A DNA stretch of 37,104 nucleotides from Acidovorax sp. CF316 (GCF_000276605.1 NZ_AKJX01000118.1:1-37104), one strand, 5' to 3'; numbered from the stretch's first letter, positions 27,030 through 36,092 are shown. A program made the numbers and translations. The notes: generated by a model not told the origin, from the letters alone.

Positions 27030-28733
27030 ATGAACTCTTCCAAGCCCATGACCTTTTCCAAGCACCCGCGCCGGCTGGCCGTGATGACGCTGTGCTCCGT
27101 TCTCGGCACGGGCGTGATCGGCGGTTGCAGCAGCGGCAGCGGGCCGACCGCCACGGCGCCCGTGGTCGACTACCTGATCCGCGGCGCAGCCGTGTACACC
27201 GGTGATGGCGTCGAAGCCGTCCTGGGCGATGTGGGCGTGGCGGGCGAGCGCATCGCCTTTGTCGGCAAGGCCCCAGCCGGCACGGTGGCGCGCCGGACCA
27301 TCGAGGCGCAGGGCATGGTGGTCGCTCCGGGCTTCATCGACGCCCACACCCATGCCGATGAGGACCTGCTGTCCGACTCGGCCGACAAGCGGCTGAACCG
27401 GCCCTTCCTCACGCAGGGCGTGACCACCGCGGTGATCGGCAACGACGGCTTTGGCAGCTACGACATCGCCGGACAGGCCCAGCGCCTGCGCACCAACCCG
27501 CCGGGCACCAACGTCGCCATGTTCGTGGGCTTCGGCCCTGTGCGCCAGAGCCAGCTGGCCAATGCCAACGCGGCGCCCACGCCCGCGCAGCTGGCGACCA
27601 TGAAGCAACTGGTGGAGGGTGCCATGTGCCAGGGGGCCCTCGGCCTGTCCACCGGGCTGTACTACACGCCGCAGAACTTCTCGACCACCGAGGAAGTGAT
27701 CGAGCTGGCCAAAGTGGCAGCCGCGCACGGCGGCCTGTACGACAGCCATATCCGCAACGAGCAGACCAAGCAAGGCCTGCCCGACGCGATTGCCGAGGCC
27801 CTGCGCATCGGTCGCGAGGCGAAGATCGCCGTGCACATCGCCCACATCAAGGCCCTGGGCGTAGAAACGCAAGGCATGGCGGGTGCGCTGATCCGCATGG
27901 TCGAGGCAGCGCAGCAAAGCGGCCAGAAAGTCACGGCCGACCAGTACCCCTGGCTCGCGTCGAGCACCAATCTTTCGGCGGCGTTGATGCCGCCCTGGGC
28001 CAATGCGGGCGGGCGCGAGGCGCTGCTCAAGCGCTTTGACGATGCCGCGGTGCAGGAGCGCCTGCGCAAGGACATCACCGAGAACCTGCGCCTGCGCAAC
28101 GGGCCCGAGGCGATCCTGATCTCCTCGGGCAACCCGAAGTACGTGGGCAAGACGCTGCAGCAGATCGCCAGTGCCACCGGCACCGATGCAGTGGCAGTCG
28201 TGGTGCAGGTGCTGCGCGAGAGCGAGGTCAAGATCGCCAACTTCAACCAGAGTGACGCCGACGTCCGCGCCTTCATGGCTCGCCCCTGGGTGGTGACCTC
28301 GTCGGACTCGTCAGCCGGGCACCCACGCGCTGTAGGCTCCTTCGCGCAGAAGTACGCTGAGTACGTGGTGCGGCAAAAGCACCTCTCCATCGGCCAGTTC
28401 GTGCGCAGCAGCACGGCGCTCACGGCCGATGCGCTGGGCATCGCCGAGCGCGGCCGCCTCAAGGCCGGGCACTTTGCGGACATCGTGGTGTTCGACCCCG
28501 CACGCTTCAAGGCCCGGTCAACCTACACCGCGCCGACTCTGCTGTCCGAAGGTGTTGTGCTGACCATGGTCAATGGCAAGCCGGTGGTGGAGCGTGACCA
28601 GCCCACGGGCGTAGCCGCCGGGCAGGTGCTGCTGCGCAAGGCACGCGAAGGTCTTTGCAGCGCGCAGTCGATGAAGACGGCCAAGGTGGTGCCTCCGAGC
28701 GGCCTGGCTGCGACCCACGACCATGCCCACTGA
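27030..28733 (+). CDS. D-aminoacylase-family amidohydrolase, predicted lipoprotein
   Basis: A 567-residue N-acyl-D-amino-acid deacylase-type amidohydrolase. A hydrophobic leader ends in a lipobox, VIGGC, making Cys33 the likely lipid anchor, so it probably acts in the periplasm or at the outer membrane. Metal-site residues are His106 and His108 in DAHTHADED, His240 in YDSHIRNE, His272 in HIAHIKALG and Asp426 in SSDSSAGHP. Where D-aminoacylases usually have GNCG with a metal-binding Cys, this protein has GNDG (Asp139). The C-terminal composite domain (ADIVVFDPARF) closes the fold. The start at 27030 lacks a good ribosome site; Met at 27048 is possible. It follows the binding protein by 83 bp, suggesting it releases free D-amino acids for uptake. 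Confidence 0.88.
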   Translation: MNSSKPMTFSKHPRRLAVMTLCSVLGTGVIGGCSSGSGPTATAPVVDYLIRGAAVYTGDGVEAVLGDVGVAGERIAFVGKAPAGTVARRTIEAQGMVVAPGFIDAHTHADEDLLSDSADKRLNRPFLTQGVTTAVIGNDGFGSYDIAGQAQRLRTNPPGTNVAMFVGFGPVRQSQLANANAAPTPAQLATMKQLVEGAMCQGALGLSTGLYYTPQNFSTTEEVIELAKVAAAHGGLYDSHIRNEQTKQGLPDAIAEALRIGREAKIAVHIAHIKALGVETQGMAGALIRMVEAAQQSGQKVTADQYPWLASSTNLSAALMPPWANAGGREALLKRFDDAAVQERLRKDITENLRLRNGPEAILISSGNPKYVGKTLQQIASATGTDAVAVVVQVLRESEVKIANFNQSDADVRAFMARPWVVTSSDSSAGHPRAVGSFAQKYAEYVVRQKHLSIGQFVRSSTALTADALGIAERGRLKAGHFADIVVFDPARFKARSTYTAPTLLSEGVVLTMVNGKPVVERDQPTGVAAGQVLLRKAREGLCSAQSMKTAKVVPPSGLAATHDHAH

Positions 28734-28750
28734 GCCGGCAGTAGCAGCGC

Positions 28751-28795
28751 CAACAAAAAAGCCCGCGGCCTGAAGAGGCCACGGGCTTTTTGTTG
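28751..28795. terminator. Bidirectional intrinsic terminator
   Basis: CAACAAAAAAGCCCG pairs with CGGGCTTTTTGTTG around CGGCC-TGAAGA-GGCC. A-rich and T-rich flanks serve both strands. It lies between the converging deacylase and ilvD genes. Confidence 0.92.
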
Positions 28796-28821
28796 GGAGG
28801 TCCTGCTGTTCAGCCTGGGGA

Positions 28822-30528
28822 TCAGTACGCGTCCAGCACCGCGCCCTTGCTCGCGCTCGATGCATTGAAGGCGAACTTGGCCTGCACGCCACGCGTATAG
28901 CGGGGTGCGGGCGCCGTCCAGCCGGCACGGCGCTTGGCGATTTCTTCTTCGGGCACGTTCAGTTCCAGCAGCAGCTGGCGCGCGTCGATGGTGATGCTGT
29001 CGCCTTCGTTGACGAAGGCAATGGTGCCGCCGGCAGCGGCTTCGGGCGCCACGTGGCCGACCACCATGCCCCAGGTGCCGCCGGAGAAGCGGCCGTCGGT
29101 GATCAGGCCCACGCTCTCGCCCAGGCCGGCGCCGATGAGGGCGCCGGTGGGGGCCAGCATCTCGGGCATGCCGGGGCCGCCCTTGGGGCCCAGGTAGCGC
29201 AGCACCATCACGTCACCGGCCTTGATCTTGCCGGCCAGGATGGCTTCCAGGGCCGATTGCTCGTCGTCGAACACGCGGGCCGGGCCGGTGATGACGGGGT
29301 TCTTCAGGCCGGTGATCTTGGCGACGGCGCCTTCGGGGCTGAGGTTGCCCTTCAGGATGGCCAGGTGGCCCTGCGCGTACATGGGGTTGTCGATGTTGCG
29401 GATCACGTCCTGGTCGGCACGCGGCACATCGGGCACGTCCTTGAGCACTTCGGCAATGGTCTTGCCGCTGATGGTGATGCAGTCGCCGTGCAGCAGGCCG
29501 GCCTTGAGCAGCACCTTCATGACCTGCGGGATGCCGCCTGCGCGGTGCAGGTCCACGGCCAGGTACTTGCCGCTGGGCTTGAGGTCGCACAGCACGGGGG
29601 TCTGCTTGCGGATGCGTTCGAAGTCGTCGATGTCCCATTCCACGCCCGCGGTGTGGGCGATGGCCAGGAAGTGCAGCACGGCGTTGGTGGAGCCGCCCGT
29701 GGCCATGATCACGGCCACGGCGTTCTCGATGGCCTTCTTGGTCACGATGTCGCGGGGCTTCAAGTCCATCTTGATGGCCTCGATCAGCACCTTGGCCGAT
29801 TCCTTGGCCGAGTTCATCTTCTCGTCGTGCGGGTTGGCCATGGTCGACGAGTAGGGCAGGCTGATGCCCAGGGCCTCGAAGGCGCTGGACATGGTGTTGG
29901 CGGTGTACATGCCGCCGCACGAGCCGGTGCCGGGGATGGCGCGCTTTTCGATCTCCTTGAGGTCGAAGTCGCTGAGCTTGCCAGCGGCGTTCTCGCCCAC
30001 GGCCTCGAACACGCTCACGATGTTCAGGTCCTTGTCCTGGTAGCGGCCGGGCAGGATGGTGCCGCCGTACACGTAGATGGCGGGCACGTTGGCGCGCAGC
30101 ATGCCCATCAGGCCGCCGGGCATGTTCTTGTCGCAGCCGCCGACCACCAGCACGCCGTCCATCCACTGGCCGCCGACGCAGGTCTCGATGCAGTCGCTGA
30201 TGACTTCGCGGCTCACCAGGCTGTACTTCATGCCTTCGGTGCCCATGGCCATGCCGTCCGAGATGGTGGGCGTGCCGAACACCTGGGCGTTGCCGCCGGC
30301 TTCCTCGATGCCGGCGATGGCCGCGTCGGCCAGCTTCTGCAGGCCGCTGTTGCACGGGGTGATGGTGCTGTGGCCGTTGGCCACGCCGACCATGGGCTTG
30401 ACGAAGTCGCCCTCTTCGTAGCCCATGGCGTAGTACATGGAGCGGTTGGGCGCACGCGACTTGCCTTGCGTGATGTTGGCGCTGCGGTGGTTGATGGGCT
30501 GGATCGGGATGGTCTTGCTGTCTGCCAT
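28822..30528 (-). CDS. ilvD: Dihydroxy-acid dehydratase
   Basis: A 568-residue IlvD/Edd-family enzyme that dehydrates 2,3-dihydroxy-3-methylbutanoate and its isoleucine-pathway homologue in branched-chain amino-acid synthesis. Three cluster Cys are placed as expected: Cys59 in TITPCNSG, Cys132 in [10 protein letters not shown] and Cys204 in [14 protein letters not shown]. The C-terminal [20 protein letters not shown] is typical. AGGAAA upstream supports the ATG at 30528. The length of 568 and these Cys fit the [2Fe-2S]-type group rather than sugar-acid dehydratases, though only an alignment would settle that. It is divergent from a LysR gene with 163 bp between, which may regulate it. Confidence 0.93.
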   Translation of the reverse strand: MADSKTIPIQPINHRSANITQGKSRAPNRSMYYAMGYEEGDFVKPMVGVANGHSTITPCNSGLQKLADAAIAGIEEAGGNAQVFGTPTISDGMAMGTEGMKYSLVSREVISDCIETCVGGQWMDGVLVVGGCDKNMPGGLMGMLRANVPAIYVYGGTILPGRYQDKDLNIVSVFEAVGENAAGKLSDFDLKEIEKRAIPGTGSCGGMYTANTMSSAFEALGISLPYSSTMANPHDEKMNSAKESAKVLIEAIKMDLKPRDIVTKKAIENAVAVIMATGGSTNAVLHFLAIAHTAGVEWDIDDFERIRKQTPVLCDLKPSGKYLAVDLHRAGGIPQVMKVLLKAGLLHGDCITISGKTIAEVLKDVPDVPRADQDVIRNIDNPMYAQGHLAILKGNLSPEGAVAKITGLKNPVITGPARVFDDEQSALEAILAGKIKAGDVMVLRYLGPKGGPGMPEMLAPTGALIGAGLGESVGLITDGRFSGGTWGMVVGHVAPEAAAGGTIAFVNEGDSITIDARQLLLELNVPEEEIAKRRAGWTAPAPRYTRGVQAKFAFNASSASKGAVLDAY

Positions 30529-30659
30529 GGCTGATTTCCTGGTGGGGGACTCGTTGTAATGGATGGGGCACTCCTGCGGCCAGGGTGTCCAACGCTCTCG
30601 GGGTGCAAGTATGCGGCGTTTGCCGCTGCGTTTCCAATCCCTTTCACCTGCTCGATTAA

Positions 30660-30672
30660 TATGTAAAACGTA
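30660..30672. promoter_or_regulatory. Candidate LysR box between ilvD and a LysR gene
   Basis: TATGTAAAACGTA has T-N11-A spacing and near dyad symmetry (4 of 5 arm pairs). It lies in the most AT-rich part of the divergent region, 20 bp before the LysR start codon. The arrangement suits autoregulation plus control of ilvD. Confidence 0.45.
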
Positions 30673-30691
30673 TCACAGGCACATCACCGCC

Positions 30692-31657
30692 ATGAAAGAA
30701 ACCCTCATCGACGTCCGCGCCTGGCGCCAGTTCGTGGCCGTGGCCGAGGAACTGCACTTCGGCCGCGCCGCCATCCGCCTGCACATGACGCAGCCGCCGC
30801 TGACCCAGGCGATTGCGCAGATGGAGCGCTCGCTCGGCGTGGTGCTGTTCGACCGCACGCGCCGGCGCGTGGCGCTGACCCCGGCGGGCGAAGCCCTGCT
30901 GCCCGACGTGCGCGACTTTTTGGAGCGCGCGCAGGCGCTGCCCGTGCGGGCCCGCGCGGCGGCGGCGGGCGAGGTGGGGCGGGTGCGCCTCGCCTTTGTC
31001 TCCACCATCGGTTTCGAGCGGCTGCCCGAGTGGGTGCGCGACTTTCGCGTGCTGTGCCCGCAGGTGGCGCTGGAGCTGGTGGAGGCCACGGGCGACGTGC
31101 AGCGCGCGCTCTTTGCGCGCGGCGAGCTCGATGCCGGACTGGTGCTGCATTCGCCCGGCGCGGCGCCGCCCGAGCTGGCGCGCCTGGCCGTGGGCGAGGA
31201 GCCGCTGGTGCTGGCGCTGGCCGAGCGCCACCCGCTGGCCCAGGCGCCGCGGCTGGACCTGGCGCAGGTGCTGGCCGAGCCGCTGGTGATCTTTCCGCGG
31301 CGCATCGTGCCTTCGCTGCACGACGCGATCTTTGCGCTGTACCACGCGGCCGGCCGGGTGCCCGTGGTGGCGCAGGAGGCCATCCAGATGCAGACCATCG
31401 TCAACCTGGTGTGGGGCGGCCTGGGCGTGGCCTGGGTGCCCGAGAGCGTGACCCAGTTCCGCCGCGAGGGGGTGGTGTACCGCGCGGCCGATGCATTCGG
31501 GTCGGCAGCGGCCAAGGTGAAGAACAAGGCCGCAAAACCCGCTGGCGCGCCGCTGCTGCCCGTGTGCGAGACCAGCCTGGTCTGGCCCGCCGGGCTGAAC
31601 AACCCGGCGCTGGCGCGGTTTGTCGACTTCGTGCGCGAGCGCTCGAAGACCGCTTAG
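30692..31657 (+). CDS. LysR-family regulator divergent from ilvD
   Basis: A 321-residue LysR-type regulator. The HTH (about 7-65) contains FVAVAEELHFGRAAIRLHMT and QPPLTQAIAQMERSLGVVLF, the style of the BenM/CatM/CbbR-like branch. The effector domain follows (about 95-315). Near residues 268-290 it carries an unusual Ala/Lys-rich insertion (GSAAAKVKNKAAKPAGAP) within the second half of the effector domain. The ATG at 30692 was chosen because the HTH starts at once. Its stop overlaps the stop of the MFS gene by 4 bp. The target may be ilvD, itself, or the neighbouring transporter. Confidence 0.9.
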   Translation: MKETLIDVRAWRQFVAVAEELHFGRAAIRLHMTQPPLTQAIAQMERSLGVVLFDRTRRRVALTPAGEALLPDVRDFLERAQALPVRARAAAAGEVGRVRLAFVSTIGFERLPEWVRDFRVLCPQVALELVEATGDVQRALFARGELDAGLVLHSPGAAPPELARLAVGEEPLVLALAERHPLAQAPRLDLAQVLAEPLVIFPRRIVPSLHDAIFALYHAAGRVPVVAQEAIQMQTIVNLVWGGLGVAWVPESVTQFRREGVVYRAADAFGSAAAKVKNKAAKPAGAPLLPVCETSLVWPAGLNNPALARFVDFVRERSKTA

Positions 31658-32829
31658 CCTGCTGCGACGGGCGCTGCGCGCCCGCGCACGAAGAGCAGGC
31701 CCGCGGCAATGGCCAGCAGCGGCAGCGCCACGGCGTTGATGGCGGTCCAGCCCACCCCGGTGAGCAGGGCGCCTGACGCAAAGGACATCATCGCCGCCAC
31801 GATGCCGTTGGCCAGCTGCATCAGCGCCTGGGCCTGGCCGCGCTCCTCGGGTGCATGCGATTCGGACAGCAGCGTGGTGCCGGCGATCACCATCAGGTTC
31901 CAGCCCGTGCCCAGCAGGAAGGAGCTGGCCAGGAACTCGGTGAACGACAGGCCCGACAGCGCCACCACCGCGCTGGCCGCCAGGCACGTGGCGCCCACCG
32001 TGGCCACGGGGCGGCTGCCGAAGCGGTCCACCAGCGCGCCCGAGAACAGCGCGGGTGCGAACATGCCGATCACATGCCACTGGATCACCTGCGCCGCCGA
32101 AGCGGCCGAGAAGCCGCAGACCTCCATGGCCAGTGGCGTGGCGTTCATCACCAGGATCATCAGGCCATGGCCGATGGCCGTCATCACCACCGCCGCGCGC
32201 AGGCCGGGGCGGGCCAGCAGGGCGCGCATGGCGGCCATGCCGCCCGCCGCTGGCTTGGGCGCCACGCCCTCGCGCAGCCGTGCCATCACCCCCCAGCCCA
32301 GTACGGCCAGCGCCGCGATGGCCAGGTAGGCGCCCGCGAGCGGCGTGGCCAGCAGGTTGCGCGACCACAGCGCCAGCGGCGGCGCGAACACCGCTGCGCA
32401 CAGGCCGCCGGCCACCACGCAGGCAGCGGCCCGGCCTTTTTGGGCGGGGTCCACGGCCTCCAATGCGGCATAGGTGTAGTAGCCCGACGATGCCTGGTAG
32501 GCGCCGATGGCCAGCGTGCCCGCGCAGAAGATGGCGAAACTGCCCCACTGCACGCCGGCCATGCTGACGAGGCCGCCCACCACGCCGCACAGCGCACCGG
32601 CCTGCAACCCTGCGCGCCGGCCGCGGCGCTGCATGAACAGCGACAGCGGCTGCACCGACAGCAGGTTGCCCAGCACCAGCAAAGCGAGTGGCAGCGTGGC
32701 CAGCACCGGCCAGGGCGCCAGCCGCGCGCCGACGATGGAGGTCAGCGTGATGCCGATGATGGAGCAGCCCCAGTACAGGGCCTGGCCGGCAAACAGCAGG
32801 CGAACGGACGCATTGCGCAGGAGCAGCAT
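31654..32829 (-). CDS. Major facilitator superfamily transporter
   Basis: A 391-residue inner-membrane carrier with about 12 hydrophobic segments in two halves. The first helix is LFAGQALYWGCSIIGITLT. The cytoplasmic loop between helices 2 and 3 is LFMQRRGRRAGLQAGAL, and the equivalent motif in the second half is LVDRFGSRPVATVGATC. A gap of soluble residues (LREGVAPKPAAGG) marks the middle. Substrate unknown; sugar or drug efflux types are possible. The gene is downstream of a GlxA-type AraC gene on the same strand (48 bp gap), so that regulator may control it. The start at 32829 has no strong ribosome site. Confidence 0.87.
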   Translation of the reverse strand: MLLLRNASVRLLFAGQALYWGCSIIGITLTSIVGARLAPWPVLATLPLALLVLGNLLSVQPLSLFMQRRGRRAGLQAGALCGVVGGLVSMAGVQWGSFAIFCAGTLAIGAYQASSGYYTYAALEAVDPAQKGRAAACVVAGGLCAAVFAPPLALWSRNLLATPLAGAYLAIAALAVLGWGVMARLREGVAPKPAAGGMAAMRALLARPGLRAAVVMTAIGHGLMILVMNATPLAMEVCGFSAASAAQVIQWHVIGMFAPALFSGALVDRFGSRPVATVGATCLAASAVVALSGLSFTEFLASSFLLGTGWNLMVIAGTTLLSESHAPEERGQAQALMQLANGIVAAMMSFASGALLTGVGWTAINAVALPLLAIAAGLLFVRGRAAPVAAG

Positions 32830-32877
32830 GGGCAGGGCTTTCGGTGTGCGCCTGGCTGGCGCAGGGAGATGGGGGAA

Positions 32878-33891
32878 TCAGTCGGCCAGGGCGCCCGCGC
32901 CAAAGCGCTGCGCATAGGCCTGCGGACTCACGGCACGGTGCTTGTGGAAACTGCGGCGCAGGTTCTCGGGGTGCTCGAAGCCGCACAGCCGCGCCACGGT
33001 GGCCACCGACGCCTGGGCCTGGGCGAGCAGGGATGAGGCCGCCTCCACGCGCACCCGCTCCACATAGCGCCCGGGCGTGGTGCCCAGCTCGCGCTGGAAC
33101 ACGCGGGTGAGCGTGCGTGGCGGCATGCAGGCGCGCTCGGCCAGGGCGTCGAGCGACAGGTCGCTGCCCAGCTGCGAGGGAATCCATTCGAGCAGCGCCG
33201 CCAGCCGCGGGGCGTGCCGGGTCTCGGGTGCCAGCAGCGCACTGAACTGGGCATGCCCGCCGGGGCGGCGCATGAACATCACCAGCCGCCGTGCCACGGC
33301 CAGCGCCATGGGCCGGCCCAGGTCGGCCTCCACCAGCGCCAGGGCCAGGTCGATACCGGCCGTGACGCCGGCCGAGGTGAAGAGGTGGCCGTACACGGGG
33401 TGGGCCGCGTCGTAGGTGTGCAGGCAGTCTTCGTCGACCTGCACGGCGGGGTAGTCCTGGCGCATCCGCTCCATGCGGCACCAGTGCGTGGTGGCGCGCA
33501 GGCCATCGAGCAGGCCGGCCTCGGCCAGCAGCAGCGCGCCCGAGCAGACCGAGCCCAGGCGCCGCACCTGGGGTGCCGCCTGGCGCAGCCACTGTTGCAT
33601 GCCGGCGTGGCCCAGCTGGTCTGCCACGCCATCGCCGCCTGCCACCAGCACGGTGTCCAGGCCTGCGGGATCGGTGTCGGCCCAGCTGCCATCGGCCAGC
33701 AGCGCAAAGCCCGCCGAGGTGACGACAGGCCCTGGCGCCTCGGCCAGCAGGCGCAGCGCATAGGCGGGCGCCAGCCCGTGGCCCGTGCGCTCGGCATTGG
33801 CCGAGCCGAAGACCTGCATGGGGCCGATGGCATCCAGGCTCATCACGCCGGGGTAGACCAGGCAGGCAACGGTGCGGGGGGGGTGGGGCAT
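32878..33891 (-). CDS. GlxA-type AraC-family regulator with DJ-1/PfpI domain
   Basis: A 337-residue regulator. Residues 7-190 form a DJ-1/PfpI-like (GATase1) domain with the nucleophile-elbow Cys116 in LGSVCSGALLLAEAG. Residues about 225-330 carry two AraC-type HTHs (LSLDALAERACMPPRTLTRV; SVATVARLCGFEHPENLRRS). In this family the DJ-1 domain usually acts as a sensor; known relatives control arginine, carnitine or glycine-betaine catabolism. The ATG at 33891 begins the DJ-1 strand (MPHPPRTVACLVYPG); upstream in-frame codons do not look coding. It probably forms a unit with the MFS gene 48 bp downstream. Confidence 0.9.
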   Translation of the reverse strand: MPHPPRTVACLVYPGVMSLDAIGPMQVFGSANAERTGHGLAPAYALRLLAEAPGPVVTSAGFALLADGSWADTDPAGLDTVLVAGGDGVADQLGHAGMQQWLRQAAPQVRRLGSVCSGALLLAEAGLLDGLRATTHWCRMERMRQDYPAVQVDEDCLHTYDAAHPVYGHLFTSAGVTAGIDLALALVEADLGRPMALAVARRLVMFMRRPGGHAQFSALLAPETRHAPRLAALLEWIPSQLGSDLSLDALAERACMPPRTLTRVFQRELGTTPGRYVERVRVEAASSLLAQAQASVATVARLCGFEHPENLRRSFHKHRAVSPQAYAQRFGAGALAD

Positions 33892-34149
33892 GGGGCCAGT
33901 GTCGCCACTTGTCCGGTTGGCTGCAATGACAATCAGCCCACAGATATGGCCACACGCTCCCAACTGCCGTTGGAGCCACAGTGCGGTGCCACGGGCGCCG
34001 GTGGATGCCGCCCGGCGAGGATTGTCAAAAATCCATAATTTGCTGGTCATCGCTGGTGCACAGGCGCTATCCTGCAATCAGACGGGCCGGCCAGCGGGGC
34101 CCGCAACCCAGCCCGAGCTTGTCCATTGCACGCCATGAGGAGACTGTGA

Positions 34150-35442
34150 ATGCCTTTGCCCTTGCGGTTTCCCAGAGAGATGGAGTGCTTCCTGAAGGCA
34201 GCGCAGCTGCTCGGCGCCATCCAGGGTGACCCCGGGCGGTTGGGCCCGGTCCTCGAGCTTCAGAAACTGCTCATCCGCCGCATCGCCAGGTCGGAGCTGA
34301 GCCATGCCCGCCTGCAGGATGCCCGGCTGCGGCTCAAGCAGCGCCTGGTGCGGGAGCGCCTGATCGGCGAGAAGGCGCGCGAGACGCGGGAGTTGGTCCT
34401 GAAGATACAGGACCGCTGCGACGCGCTGGAGCAGCTGCGCTTTCTGTACCGCTGCTTTGGAGACGGCATCGCGGCGGCCTACCAGGCCCCCCATCGCCAC
34501 CGGTACTTCTACTTTGCCCAGCGGGCCCATGCCAAGGAGCGCCCGGGACTGCTCTCGAGGAAAGACATGTTTCGCAGCTGGTACCGGGCCCTGAAGCTGG
34601 GCATCGGCATGGGCATCCCGGTGGTCCTGGCCGATGTGACCAACATGCTGGGGCAGGGCGATCTATGCGTCCTGGCCGGCAGCGAGCCCCAGCCCATGGA
34701 GCTGAAGTCCTTCAACCAACGCGGCTCAGCGGCCAGACTCCATCAGGAGGCGTTGCTGCGCACCATGGCGTTCCTGGCACGCCAGGCCCCTGCAGGTACC
34801 GCCAGCCCGGGCAGCGCTGCCCAGCCTGGGGAGATTACTCCCGGTGTGGCGCACAGGGCGCATCTGAACGAATGCGTGCGGCAGGCCCTGGAGTGCGGAA
34901 TCGCGCAGGTGCTTCCCGAGCCGGGCCTGTGCTACGTGGTCGTGCGCAATGACCACTACCGCAACCACCCGGATTGCCTTCGAACGCTCAAGGGGTTGCG
35001 CTCGAAGTCGACGATGTCGGTCCAGGTGACGCCCGAAACGGCCTGGATACCGATGCAGCCGTTCACCCTGTCCATGACCGCCGGCAACGCCGTGCTGTTC
35101 ATGCAGGGGGGCTTTCAGCTGCTGGTCTACATCGACATGAAGGTGCTGGTATCGCACTTCGCATCGCTCGGGGTCCATGCCGTGGCCCTGATGGATGGCG
35201 TGACCGCCCTGCAGCTCTCCAACGATGCCGAAGACCTGGAGCATGGGCTCTACCGGGTCAGCGAAGTCCTCTTTCAGCGCATCTCCTGCGAGTTCATGCC
35301 GCTGCGCAGCTTTGCGCAGGAGATGGCCGGGATGCTGGAGCCGGTACAAGCCCAGGGGGACCAGGATCTGCTTTTCGCGCCGTCGGGGGAGTGGGACGAG
35401 GCGCGGCATTACTACGAAGACGAAGGGCCGCACCTGCATTGA
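34150..35442 (+). CDS. Unrecognised protein with PD-(D/E)XK nuclease-like core
   Basis: A 430-residue protein I cannot name. Residues about 35-100 are charged and helical, likely coiled coil (LQDARLRLKQRLVRERLIGE). A segment RCFGDGIAAAYQ at about 101-112 follows. At 160-210 it reads LADVTNMLGQGDLCVLAGSE, then PQPMELKSFNQRG. Asp171 and Glu184-x-Lys186 fit the D-Xn-(D/E)-x-K core of PD-(D/E)XK nucleases, followed by a polar helix with Gln/Glu. The rest (about 260-430) lacks motifs I know and ends in an acidic tail. AGGAG seven bases upstream makes the start firm. No methyltransferase, helicase or toxin partner is adjacent. Nuclease activity is inference from motif spacing. Confidence 0.8.
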   Translation: MPLPLRFPREMECFLKAAQLLGAIQGDPGRLGPVLELQKLLIRRIARSELSHARLQDARLRLKQRLVRERLIGEKARETRELVLKIQDRCDALEQLRFLYRCFGDGIAAAYQAPHRHRYFYFAQRAHAKERPGLLSRKDMFRSWYRALKLGIGMGIPVVLADVTNMLGQGDLCVLAGSEPQPMELKSFNQRGSAARLHQEALLRTMAFLARQAPAGTASPGSAAQPGEITPGVAHRAHLNECVRQALECGIAQVLPEPGLCYVVVRNDHYRNHPDCLRTLKGLRSKSTMSVQVTPETAWIPMQPFTLSMTAGNAVLFMQGGFQLLVYIDMKVLVSHFASLGVHAVALMDGVTALQLSNDAEDLEHGLYRVSEVLFQRISCEFMPLRSFAQEMAGMLEPVQAQGDQDLLFAPSGEWDEARHYYEDEGPHLH

Positions 35443-35532
35443 GTGGCGCCTGGTGGGCGCACCGGCTCGCCCTCACCGGGCGCCGGGCGGCCAGCCGTGT
35501 GGCCGCCAGGGCGGGAAGGCCTCGCTTGCCGC

Positions 35533-36003
35533 TCAGGCGGCGGCCTGGGATTGCAGGTAGTTCTGCAGGCCGATCTTGTCGATCAGGCCGATCTGCTTTT
35601 CGAGCCAGTAGGCGTGGTCTTCCTCGGTGTCGCGCAGCTGGGCCAGCAGCAGGTCGCGGCTCACATAGTCGCCCACGCTCTCGCACAAGGCCATGCCGTT
35701 TTGCAGGGCAGCGCGCACTTCGTACTCGGTGGCCAGGTCCTTGCGCAGCATCTCGGGCACGGTTTCGCCGGGCGTGAACTCCTTGGGGCGCATGTCGGGG
35801 CGACCGCCCAGGAAGAGGATGCGGCGCAGCAGCGCGTCGGCATGCTGGGTTTCTTCCTGCATCTCGTGGTCCAGGCGGGTGTAGAGCTTGATGAAGCCCT
35901 GGTCCTCATAGATGCGCGAATGCGCGAAGTACTGGTCGCGCGCAGCCAGTTCGCCGCGCAGCAGATCCTTGAAGTAGTCGATGACTTGTGGGTTGCCCTG
36001 CAT
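35533..36003 (-). CDS. bfr: Bacterioferritin lacking the heme-ligand Met52
   Basis: A 156-residue ferritin-like protein that oxidises Fe(II) and stores iron in a 24-mer. The start ([20 protein letters not shown]) and size are those of Bfr. Dinuclear ferroxidase ligands are present: Glu18, Glu51, His54, Glu93 (equivalent to Glu94), Glu127 and His130. The residue that binds heme between subunits, Met52 in E. coli Bfr, is Thr here (EETQHAD). It may therefore be the heme-free partner of a two-subunit bacterioferritin, or a non-heme ferritin. AAGGAAA fixes the ATG at 36003. A 19-bp AGAA-N3-TTCT dyad lies about 90 bp upstream. Confidence 0.9.
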   Translation of the reverse strand: MQGNPQVIDYFKDLLRGELAARDQYFAHSRIYEDQGFIKLYTRLDHEMQEETQHADALLRRILFLGGRPDMRPKEFTPGETVPEMLRKDLATEYEVRAALQNGMALCESVGDYVSRDLLLAQLRDTEEDHAYWLEKQIGLIDKIGLQNYLQSQAAA

Positions 36004-36092
36004 GTTCTTTTCCTTGTTACAGGCAGAAGTATCGCGTGCCCAGGGGGCTTTGTGGGGGAAAACCCCGGGGTGGCGCTCTGCATGCGTACAGG

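Noticed and set aside
30656..33979. A minus-strand open frame of about 1100 codons across the LysR, MFS and GlxA-type genes
   Set aside because: Arg/Gly/Pro/His-rich translation without motifs; the real genes in other frames have complete families and proper starts.
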